64,000 bases of DNA from Hygrocybe punicea. Its lineage: Eukaryota; Basidiomycota; Agaricomycetes; Agaricales; Hygrophoraceae. Below the pieces are notes generated by a model. That model saw only the letters and a program-made list of their open reading frames with translations, ran no database searches and was not told the origin of the DNA. Made by a program: the position numbers and the translations under genes. Shown one piece after another: positions 49,216 through 59,500 of this stretch. The DNA lies in contig OY744464.1 of NCBI GenBank assembly GCA_963556145.1, positions 1,364,001 to 1,428,000 on the forward strand, written 5' to 3'. How positions within the stretch are numbered: the first letter of the stretch is position 1; each line of letters opens with the position of its first letter.

Positions 49216-49370
49216 TCATTTCGGCACTCCCAAGACCATGACCCATTGCACATTGAGTGAAATGCTCTTCATCATGTCATCTACACGCTTGAATGTATTG
49301 ATGGTGTGTCCAACAACGACACAGGATCCTGCAGGGATATTGTGCGGGAAGATGGGTAGTTGCAGTATTT
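49216..49370 (-). pseudogene. Extra copy of the last exon of the neighbouring gene
   Basis: Reads LPIFPHNIPAGSCVVVGHTI, NTFKRVDDMMKSI, NVQWVMVLGVPK and a stop. It is about 80% identical to the last exon of the gene ending at 49591 (LPHFPGDVPAESCVVVGHTI..NVQWVMVLGVSH). It lacks the rest of the gene, so it is a partial tandem duplication. Confidence 0.7.
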
Positions 49371-49590
49371 TATAAATGGCTTGTAGACATTACAAATGTA
49401 TACTCATATTTTTGAACTTCACTTGTACATTAGTCAACTTTAAATGTCACAAATCGGATCTCATGTCTGAGAGGCACGAAACGCTTTGATTTCAATGGTA
49501 GGTACATTACAAATTCAAGGCAACATAAAGAGAATTGGCAATAGGCCACGCTGCATGGCACACTAGTTTCATGACAAGAAAGACGACAAG

Positions 49591-51606
49591 TTAATGAGAG
49601 ACGCCCAATACCATCACCCACTGCACATTTGGGGAAATACTCTTCAACAAATCATCAGAGCGTTTGAAGGTATTGATCGTGTGGCCGACCACAACGCACG
49701 ATTCTGCAGGAACATCGCCTGGAAAGTGGGGGAGTTTCTGAAGTATTTTGAGGGTGTCGGTAAAGTCCGTTTTAACTTTCCGGGCATCATAGATTGGGAC
49801 TATGAATACAGGCATCAAAAACGAAACCAAGGACATTGTGTGAGAGAGAATAAAACTAACCAATGTCATGGAATGACAGCGCAGTCTTTTGGTAAGATGG
49901 AGCGGGACGTCGAGTAAAAGGACTAGACTGCACGAATTTCGAAGAGGAAGCTTCTATTGAATATGAGTAAGGATTGATAACAGAGCATTGAATGTATACT
50001 CACTGCTAGGAGATGCATCCATCCCACTTGCCGCTGTTGTCGAGAAGGACAGAAAGTCCTTATATAGTTGTGCACGAAATTCCGCCTCACCAGTGACCAT
50101 TCCAATGGCGCCAACATACCGCTCCCATTCTCCTGAGAGTAAAGCCCCTTGGATGACTTTGATCGGTTTCGTGTTCCCACCAACTTTTGGCTCATCAAGG
50201 AAGCATGAATCGACTAGAATGACAGAAGTGAAGATCGTTGGGATGGCACCAGCAACGGAGTGGAAGAAACTACGCCCAAATGCTCCAGTAGAGATATTGG
50301 CGGGATCGTCACGAGAAAGATTCGAGTACTTGCCAGATCGAACAAAGGTCACTGCGGAAAACAGCAAACTGTTATGCGATGTGAATTGTCTTTAACCATA
50401 AAGTCCTAGCTGACAGCTTACTTTTGGTTGACCTTGCGAATGTTGCTGATAACATCGCTGTACTGAGGATTGCCATTCCCTATAGCACTAGACCAAGATA
50501 CCATGGCCGCTGCCCTATTCAATATTAAGCATTGCTTAAGAAGATAAAACCGAATAGTTACTTAATGTTGACACAGTCCTTATATGTATCGACCAACTGA
50601 GGGTCTCTTGTACCAATGTCGGACTCATCCGTGTTTGGAGAGCATATGCTAAAGCAAGGACATCAATTAAAAAAATAATAGACAGATGTAATGTACCTGG
50701 TGATTTGGTTTTGTGCATATGTCACAGCTCCATCATCGCTACTGGAAACATTTTCGTCACTGATATCATGAAGACGGGTAGTCTTTGTGACTTTGGAGGA
50801 AATCGCCTTCATGGTTTTGATGGATGTATCAGAGTTGCTGATCATTTATTAATATATGCAGGACAAGAATCATATGAAGTATCATACCGAAGACCATTAT
50901 CTGCATTTGATTTCTTAGAACCGAATTCGAGTTTTGCGATAGGCCTATGACATGTCTAACATATGACCAATTATTCAATTTCCAACTCACATGAATGTTT
51001 CGTCGCTGTCGTCATCCTCATCATGTAATTGATGCTGGCTTTGTCTTCTTCAATGGAGAAGAGAATTTACTATGTAAAGCGATTAAAGAATACACAAATA
51101 TAAAGGACATTATTTAGAGCTACTGACCTGTCTTCGTCTTCCTCTGAAGCATGCCACCTTTTACCGCTGAATATAAAGAATATTAGTTTGCATGAACAGT
51201 ATAAATTGAACTTGCAAACCTTGCTCTATTGGTGGTCTTCCTGGACCGCCTATATTACTGAAGTAAATCACTAGTATCTGAAAATACAATTCATGAGACA
51301 CACCTCATAGACGAGACGGGTTTGGCAATGCTAGCGACGCTATGAACACTAATAACGTCTTCGTCTTCGGAGTTGGCAATACTACTGGTGGATTAGTTAT
51401 GGTGGATGAATCAGAATATTGGAATAAACACGTACACTTCATCATCGACAAGCTTGGTGGTGGTGACCTTCTTACCCTTCCTAGAAACAACAGTATGACC
51501 TTTATTCAGAACGAGCAGCAATACATGAAAATAAATATACATACGAAACGGCGCTTGATCGAGCTTTGGACTGAGTCTTCACATTCACAGACTTCTTAGG
51601 GGCCAT
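49591..51606 (-). CDS. Multi-exon gene, acidic serine-rich N-terminus and unknown domain
   Basis: Starting MAPKKSVNVKTQSK at 51606, about a dozen short exons can be joined with GT-AG introns while keeping phase. The N-terminal part is basic, then acidic and serine-rich (NSEDEDVISVHS, ASEEDEDRRQSQHQ, HDEDDDSDETF), as in nuclear proteins. The C-terminal part is globular: VSWSSAIGNGNPQYSDVI, VTFVRSGKYSNLSRDDPANI, GAFGRSFFHSVAGAIP, GEWERYVGAIGMVTGEAEF. The last exon reads KTDFTDTLKILQKL, SCVVVGHTINTFKR and ends at the TAA at 49591-49593. No stop interrupts the joined frame. I do not recognise the family. It is divergent from the short frame at 51751. Confidence 0.6.
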
Positions 51607-51750
51607 TGCAAAGATAAGAGCTTTAGGGCGAGGAATGAATCTGTGCGAGATATCGTAGATGAATGAAGGGTCGGATGTGGACGATACCATTGCGCTCTCA
51701 TCGCTATTTAAGTACACTGAGACAGATCGAATACAATAAAGAACTCGTTT

Positions 51751-51939
51751 ATGGAGATCACACCGGCAGGTATGAAAACTACATCTGTTGATGGTTTGAA
51801 GGAGAACTATTCGGATCATAGCGCCATAAAAATGAAAAGAATCAGGGACATTCCCCATGATGTAGAACCCATGATTGACCAGCTGTTACGCTCAGCATCA
51901 TCCAACAACATGGATATGGATTACTGGTATGGAGAATAA
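51751..51939 (+). CDS. Short ORF, possible small protein (62 residues)
   Basis: ATG at 51751 to TAA at 51937-51939. The sequence is ordinary in composition (IPHDVEPMIDQLLRSASS) and lies about 145 bp from the divergent start of the gene at 51606. No domain. It may be a first exon of something unresolved or chance. Confidence 0.25.
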   Translation: MEITPAGMKTTSVDGLKENYSDHSAIKMKRIRDIPHDVEPMIDQLLRSASSNNMDMDYWYGE

Positions 51940-52509
51940 TCAAACACTAAGTCTAATTAGGATTTTGGAATGTAGAACAGCTGTCACCACATGGAACTGA
52001 TCATAAGATCATAACACAGCCAAATCGGAAATAGAAGTTTATGTGACATATTTACTCATTTCCAAACAAATACAAACATCGGATCAACTATACTGACAGT
52101 TGCATCGGAAACAAATCATTCTGAATGGATAGGGGTTTCCTTTTAATGCTGTACAATAAGGAGGTCAAGCATTACGATAGCTGTCAATGTATATCCTGTC
52201 CTATAAAATGGAGAAAAACAATAAGAATCTATTGAGAAGATCTGCAACACAAGAATGCAAACACCATACAGACATCACAAGTTTATGGAGGATGAACATG
52301 ATGCACTGCCATAATCTCGATGACGATCGAAAACGATTCATGATAAAACAGTTGAAAATTGCGTTTGAATTATAAATCCCACTTCCACTTTGCAAATGGA
52401 CACCTATTACGATTTCAAAAGCGCATGTCAGTCCATATACCACTGAAGGCATTCATACATTCAACTCTACTTTACAGCTGAACATTTAAGTAATCTCATA
52501 TCGACACGG
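51940..52509. other. Intergenic spacer, nothing recognised
   Basis: Only short frames (a 62-codon one at 52187) with no motif. Contains the probable promoter of the gene at 52510. Confidence 0.4.
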
Positions 52510-53571
52510 ATGGACAATGATGACAGTCAACTCGCCAATGCTACAAATGTATGTTCAAATTTTACGATGTATGCTGTGTTTCATTACATTTGCAGATTTC
52601 GAATATCAATGTAGTTCATAATGACTCACCAAATTGCTGGAAACTTACATGGCCGAGTACTGATACCACCGAGCATGAAGAACTTGTCTTAAGCTTACAG
52701 GCGATATTGGTGGCCAAAGACCTACCACCAATCACCAGCAGGTATATTGTTCCATCACATAAATCGTAAACAATTGATATACATATATTTTCCAGACCAC
52801 CCGAACGTCGAACACCATTTCTTCGTCAGAGCATCCTTATAGCAGGTCTCAACATACCACTGTTCGAATTGTACCTTGACAACCTCCGCATCTTACATCA
52901 GAAACTGGCCCATACTTTCCCAGAACGTGCAATGCTGGACTTCACGTCATCCACCAATATCGAATACACTGCATTATCTATTGGCACCCGATACTTCACC
53001 GATCGCCGACATGACAATGTTTCATACCATATTCCATTCGAACACAACGTCGATCCCAAAGGTATCCTGTCATCCATGAGCAATACTCGATACTTCCATG
53101 GGACGGATAATGAGGTCCTTTATTTCAAGTTAACATCAGATGGAGGCCGGCATTGGTGAGTGCTCAGCACAACAATAGTTTGACCATTGATAATGATATA
53201 GATGACAGCTTTGTACCTGCCAGTCCAACTTGCTTCAGGATTGGTGACATTGTAGAAGTCCAGATGACGGTATCGGCGGTTTCAGTCAAGAACGACAAAT
53301 TTAAGATGATACTCAATCTGCGCTCATTAGCGCTGGTCAACAGCGAGTTTACTGAGGTACCAGACATATCTAATAATTCAATGAATAATAACTAATGTAC
53401 ATCCAGAATGCAACGATAGGTCGAATGAAGGCACCTCATCCTGCTCTCAATACAATGACCAGGATTAATATCAAACGTAATGTGGGTTATGTCCAGTTGA
53501 CAGATGATGGTGAAGATGTCATAGAAACCCGAAGACGTTTGACAAACCTCAGGATGAATGAAACCGATTGA
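52510..53571 (+). CDS. Spliced gene with GDIVEVQ domain (expanded Agaricomycete family)
   Basis: Five exons (52510-52548, 52596-52741, 52796-53155, 53209-53356, 53407-53571) encode 285 residues with no stop; introns are 48-54 nt and phases agree. The exon at 53209 carries PTCFRIGDIVEVQMTVSAVS and FKMILNLRSLALVN, a signature I remember from very many Agaricomycete hypothetical proteins with the pattern GDIVE-Q followed by K-KM--LRS-ALL. Earlier exons have CWKLTWPS and ATP-neutral phrases such as RYFTDRRHDNVSYHIP. Function unknown. High copy number in such genomes suggests spread with transposable elements, which fits its place beside a Helitron. Confidence 0.75.
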
Positions 53572-53639
53572 CATCCATTATCATTACGTCGTACACTCAC
53601 ATGTTTGCAATCACACATCATAATCCATGAATACCAATT

Positions 53640-54006
53640 TTATATGATATTATTTTCTGCAATACGTTCACAAGTGAAATAACAACACAAATGGTTTCAA
53701 GAAGTGACTAGATAACTGAGTATTATTTAATTATATAAAGTCCTCATCAGTTTCCTGTTTGCATTATTAATATATTCAAAGCACACGTTAAATTTTAATA
53801 CATCGCAAAAATGTTTGATATGTTGTTTATACAATGGTTTGTGCAAAGGCAATGCTGCAGATTCATGCTGGGACATCTGTTGAACGCTTATCAAACGGTG
53901 TTAGAACCGGCCTGTTCACACAATTATTCACTGTTTGCATTATCAACAATTCCAATGCACATATTAAATCTTGCTACATCACAGATACATCCAGTATATT
54001 GTTCGT
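53640..54006 (-). repeat. 175-bp-type repeat (minus orientation) left of the Ty3 element
   Basis: The reverse complement aligns with 9810-10080: ATACTGGATGTATCTGTGAT, GTGCATTGGAATTGTTGAT and TTGCACAAACCATTGTAT occur in the same order. At least two units spaced about 180 bp. The Ty3 element inserted inside this repeat. Confidence 0.6.
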
Positions 54007-54801
54007 TGTAAAGGCGAGGTCGGGGTGGCTGCGGAATAATAATCCTAAGCCTGTGGGGTCAGCGTAGAAGTGACTAGGAATAGTCTAACAAGCTTCAGTA
54101 AGATAATAGGATGTAAAAAGTAAGAAGCCGCCGAGTAAACTACTGAAATCTATTGAGACCGATCGAAGTCGACGAAGCCGACGATGTCGGGTACGGCGGG
54201 TCGGGTGTCGGGTGACGAGAAACGTAGAGATAAAGGCGGTAGAACGACGGGGAGGGCGTCGAGGAATCCGACGAGCAATGTGTGTGATGGAATTTACTGA
54301 GAGACTTAATTCTCAGAGAGAGGAAATGGGGGAACTGGTTTCTTATTTTGAGACGGCGCTTGGGCACCGTTTTTATACTACAAAGTTCTGTACCTAGATT
54401 CGGACGAGAGTCCTTGGCCGATGAGAGGAAACAAAGGAGAATAAAAAAGGGGAAGTAGGAAGAGCGTTGCGAGGCGACGATGACAGGGAAAATGGGTGGA
54501 AGATATAAAAAACCGTAAAAGATGCAAAATACTTTACTATATCCCCATAAGGGAGACGCTAGGCGTGAATAAGGCAAGTCCGATGTCGGGATCCCAGTCC
54601 GATGAGATCTATCTATGATATTTGAAGTTCCGCGAGTTTAGGAGATAGACCGACCAGGTACGTGAGCGGCCGTGCTAGTCGGTATGCATCGGGTTGCGTC
54701 GGGTTGCGTCGGGTTCGAACGTAGATTGCTAGAGACGTCGGGTTCGAGCGGATTCGCTAGATATCGATGTTATGGCCTCAGAGGGTCGAGGACCCTCTAC
54801 A
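54007..54801 (-). repeat. 3' LTR of the Ty3 element
   Basis: Left copy in window coordinates, downstream LTR in element orientation. On the minus strand a TATA box (TATAAAAA) lies at 54370-54377. Next to it inside the element the minus strand reads AAGACCCAAGGAGA (54802-54815), a weak polypurine tract for plus-strand priming. The 145-codon frame within the LTR occurs in both LTRs and is not called as a gene. Confidence 0.95.
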
Positions 54802-54972
54802 TCTCCTTGGGTCTTCTAATAGAGACCATCCGTGGTCGAGAATATGGGGTCTCCGAATGCGGGTCGCGAATGTGGCCAATCACGTGAGCGGCCAAACAAC
54901 GGCAAAGTAAAAAAAAAGAAAAATTTTCTCGTTGTTGATCCGACCTTTCCTCTACACCATCACACGTTCACA

Positions 54973-56360
54973 ATGTCCCAAGTCTACGACAACTTCCTCG
55001 CTTTCGTCGAAAGCATCGAACCCGATGTCCGGGTGGACTACGAAGAGGCCGTCAACGCGGTCACCGTGTTTCATAGTGACGACCTCGTAACGATGGTGGA
55101 CGGCAACGAGGGGATGGCCCAACAATGGTTAAGCGGCCGCAAGAAGGCGCTGGTGAGTTTCCTTATTGACTACGCGTGTCCTAAGATAGCTCATGCCGTC
55201 CCGCCAGCGTGCTTACAATGGAATCGTCGTGGAACTCCGAGCTGGTGGTACGAGGCCAGTAACGCCACCGTTATGGGCCGACCGCCAATCGTACGCCAAC
55301 GATGTCGAAGAGTGGCTGAAAGAAGCAGCGGACCGGGAGAGGCAGGAACAGGAAGAAGCCAGATGGCGGGCGCATGAAGAAGCGGCTACACGGGAAGAGG
55401 AGGCCAAACGGATGGCAGAGGCAAGTGCACGAGCGGAGGCAGAGAAAAGGCGAAAGGCGGCAGAGGAAAGGTGAGAGCGGCTTAGAATAGAACAACACGA
55501 GCAGCACTGGAATCAAGAAGCAGACCGGGTTGAAAGGGATGGAGCCGCGTATCGGCGGCGGCTCAGCGAAGAACAGCGAGCTGAAGCAAACGCGGGTGAA
55601 CCAAGGACTGAGTCGATTCCGGAAGGGGAAGCCGCAGTTGAGCCAGAGGAAGGCCCCGTCGACCCGGCACCAGAGACACCGGCCGATGTAGAAGACGTAG
55701 ATACGCCGGGCGTAGAGACCGGAGACTTGGCTGGTATGACAGTGAGTTCTTGTGTCGGTTCATATGTTCTTTAGTTACTGATCCTGGTAACAGTTCACCG
55801 GGCCGTTTCCCCTACAACCCTGCACCAACTGCGTCAAGGCGCAAGAGGCGTGTCGAGGCGTCACGGGCTACGTGTGCGAACGATGCCGGAGGCTGAAGAA
55901 GAGATGTACTAACGCTACACACCGGACGGGCGGGGGTCGGCGCAAGGTGGATACCGGAAAGGGCAAAGAGGTCGCGGTCGGCACGAGGAAGCCGCTGTCG
56001 TTCACGACAAAACCCATCCGCAGTAGGCCTGCCCGGGCCTCAACGAGCAAACCGCGGGTCGAGGAGGTGGAGTCGGTCGAGGACGATGACGAAGACGAGG
56101 AGGAGTCGGAGGAAGAGCGGCCGACGAAAAGGCTTAGGACGGCCTCGGCAGCGAACCCGTTCGTTTTGACGATGGAGAATTACGAGCAAGTGTCGGCACG
56201 GCTAGCGGTCCTTACGGAGGAGCTGGGAGCCCTGGGCACCAACGTCAACCGTCACCTCGTCCACTTCGGTCAAGAGTTCCAGCGGCTTCGCGTCGATCTC
56301 GAACGGTCGACCTCAAGGTTGGCGATGTTGAAGCGGGATTATGAGACTGGCCGCCTGTAA
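54973..56360 (+). pseudogene. Antisense spliced gene with Zn2Cys6-type cluster inside the Ty3 element
   Basis: Three exons on the strand opposite gag-pol: 54973-55152, 55208-55741 and 55794-56360. The introns (55 and 52 nt) have GTGAGT donors, CAG acceptors and matching phases; 426 codons in all. Parts: an acidic N-terminus (MSQVYDNFLAFVESIEPDV), a long charged coiled coil (about residues 100-190), an acidic linker, the cysteine pattern C-x2-C-x6-C-x7-C-x2-C-x6-C at residues 248-276 (the Zn2Cys6 spacing of fungal DNA-binding proteins), an EDDDEDEEE stretch, and a C-terminal coiled coil. One TGA (55472-55474) interrupts the coiled coil where CGA would continue it. The start is about 170 bp from the LTR and the end is tail-to-tail with pol. 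A regulator of the element or a captured host gene are both possible. Confidence 0.75.
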
Positions 56361-56568
56361 AATATATATATAAAATAACGAGCCCATTGTATATATAAAA
56401 AAAATATATCGTGTACATAAAAGACGTGTCAGCTTGTTCACCCAGCTAAGGAAAGCCGATCGGCTCCCGAAGACATAGGACTATTCGCATCATTCGTCAT
56501 ATCATTGGAAAACTAAGAGGAACTAAATAAAATGGGGGTATAACGTGGACAGAATATAAATGAAATGC
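56361..56568. other. Convergent spacer between antisense gene and pol
   Basis: 208 bp, with ATATAT-rich sequence just after the antisense stop codon. It may hold polyadenylation signals for both directions. Confidence 0.4.
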
Positions 56569-59500
56569 TTAATCGTCGTCGGGTGAGGAGTCTATAGAGG
56601 GCGGGTACGTCAGATCATCAAGATCGTTTGAATCGGTATTGTTGGCATCGGGGTATTGTAAGAAGTTGTCCAACGGTATCGATATTTTTGAGCGGGCGTG
56701 GTAGGGTACGACTCGGAAAGCGGCAAATCGAGATTTAGAAACCGCACCGTCTAGTTCGGCGAGTATGTAGGATCCGCCTTCTGTTTTCCTGACGACAACC
56801 ATGGGTCCAAAGTACCGCGGTTTTGCTTTACGATCGAGAGACATTTCGATACGTGAATTTCGGACGAGAACGAGGTTACCGGGTTCGAAGTCGTAAACTT
56901 TGATCGTGTTGGCGTATTTCTGCTCGAATTGCCGGGCGGACGCGAGCCGAGATTTGGTAAGCTTTTCTTTGACCTGATCGAGGTCGGCTTCTCGTTTACG
57001 AAGTTGTCGGGCGCGGATGACTATGAGGTCGGTCGTAGACATCGTATCTTGCGTCGGAACCATGTACGTAGCTTCGGCAAAATCGAATGGAAAAAGCGGT
57101 TCTACTCCGTGTGCGATGTAGTAGGACGAGTATCCGAGGCTTTTGTGTGTCGTGACCCGTTCGGCCCAAAATACGGAGTGGGTTACGGTGTGCCATTTCT
57201 TTTCATCTCCGTCACAACTTTTCATAATGGCCTCCCGGACATCTAGGTGGCGACGCTCAACGGGTCCGTTCGCTTGTGAGTTATAGGGCGAAATGCGGAT
57301 GTGGCGGATACCGTAGCGGGAGGCGAGATAGTCGAGCGCTTCTACAAACGGCTTGCCGTTGTCGGTAACGATTTCTTCGAGAGCGCCCCAACGGCATAAG
57401 ATGTCTTCGAACAAGAACGTGCCGATGGTGGAGCCGGTCTCGTGGCGTAACATGCGGAACTCAGGGTAGGCGGACAGGGAGCAACGGGCTTGGACGATGT
57501 ATCGATAGCCGCCGGATCGTGGCATAAACATTGTGTCGACATACGCTTTATGAAATAGTAAGGCCGGTGTAGCGACGGTGGGCAGAATGTGATGATAACG
57601 CATTTGCCGTACTTGGCACTGATGGCAAGACTGGACGTACCACTTGACGTCGTGGTCGAGGTGCGGCCACCAGAAACGGTCGAGTAGCCGAGCGCGGACG
57701 GAGAATATACCTTTATGGCCGAGAGAGTCGTGAGCGTCTTTGAGTAACTGAAGCCGGCGGTCGGGCGGTATGACGAGTTTGTGTTTTCCGTGACGGTCTT
57801 TGCGCCAAAGCTTGTTATCGGTGACAAAGAATTCAAGGGCGTATCGTAGGAACAGACGGTATTCTTCGTCCGTGAAGTTCGCGGGTCGGGTTAGATCTCG
57901 TAACCAAGTCTCGACGAGGGCAAGACGAGCGTCGGCCGCGCGGGCTTTATCGGATCGCGGTATGTCAGATACGGCTTCCTGATTTGTGTAGACGAGGACG
58001 GCGGGTAATTCTTGGAGTCGGTCGGCTGTGGCACGGCAGCGGCCGCATACGGCAATCGGCTTAGACGGTATGGGGACGGGTCGGTAGTTGACGACTTCCA
58101 TAAAGAAACCGTAGGAGTGGTCGAGCCAATCGTCGGAATCGTTGATCTCCTCGGGGTCTTCTGCAGCGCGGGGACGTCGGGAGAGTCTGTCGGGTGCACC
58201 GTGTGCGGAAGCGGGTACGTGAACGAGTCTAAAGTCAAATAAGAGCATGCCGGCTATCCATCGGTTGATCGTTGCATTGGGCTGAATGTCGGGGTTGTTG
58301 AGCATCCCTTTTATGTACTTCGCGTCGACTTCAACGGTGAGGTTGCGGACGCCGATAATGAAAATCCGATAGGCGCGGAGGGCCCTGAAGAGGCCGTAGA
58401 GTTCGAGCTTGGACTGGGAGTATCGGGCTTCGCGTTCGTTCCACGATATTGAACCAAAGTGATTCGGATAGTGCTTTCCGTCGGCGCGGATTTGCATAAG
58501 AACGAAGCCGACTCCAAGAACGGATGAATCGACGGCGAGAATCACTTCCCATTCACGCGTGTAGTCGATAGCGCGCAGCGCTGGCGACGTAATGACGGCG
58601 TTTTTGAGGTAGTCGACGGCGGTCTCTTCTTCTTCACCAAATTCGAAGGGTATACCTTTGCGGGTAAGACGGACGAGGGGTCGGGAGTGGAGCGAGAAGT
58701 CCTTGATAAAAATACGCAAGACGCCGCAGATGCCGAGAAAGGCGCGAACTTCGGTGAGGTTGGTCGGCAGTGGCCAATCGCGAATCTTCTGTACTTTGGA
58801 GTCGTCGGCTACTCTTCCTTCGTATGTGCATCGGTGGCCAACAACGATGACTGAGGGTCGACACAACTCGAGTTTTTTGCCGTTGAAGGTACCGCCAACA
58901 TAGCGGAAACGCTGGATGACGCGGTTGACACCTTGGAAGTGCTCCCAAATGAAACGTCGAATTGCCGGGTTCTCGGGTATAGTTTCGTAGGTACCGTCGG
59001 GTTGCTCGTAGCGGGTTGGAGGCCCTTTGACGGGAATATCGTCCATATACGGAACGGCAAGATGAGGGATTTCGTCACGGAGGATGTACGTAGAGTCACC
59101 GTGTAGGATCTGCGGGGAATTTGTGTATCCCATAGCAATCCGCGTAAGTCGAAGCATTCCGAGTGGAGACTGAAAGGTCATATAGTCCCGAGACGAGGCG
59201 TGGACGAGGCGTTGGTCGAAAGAGACGAAGAGGTCGAAGGAAGCGTAGCAAGAGTGGCCGCCAAAGGCCTCGGCCAAGTGCTCGGTCATGGGCGGTACGG
59301 CGGGATCGCGGATAGTGACGGCGTTAAGCGGCTGTAGATCGTGGACGATTCGAAGAGACTTCCCATCCTTTTTCAAAACGCAGAACCAGCGGGAGCGGTA
59401 TGACGAATTCGAGGGTTCATAGGTACCGGCGTTAATTTTGTCTTTGATGATGCCGATGACTTCGTTAAGGATGCCGGGTGGGATTGGGATATTGCGATGG

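Noticed and set aside
53156..53178. A 23-nt intron at the end of the third exon of the gene at 52510
   Set aside because: Too short; the acceptor at 53208 gives a 53-nt intron with correct phase and the conserved GDIVEVQ exon.
54140..54577. 145-codon frame inside the Ty3 LTR (also 63199-63636)
   Set aside because: It lies across the LTR promoter region, has no domain, and is present only because the LTR is duplicated.
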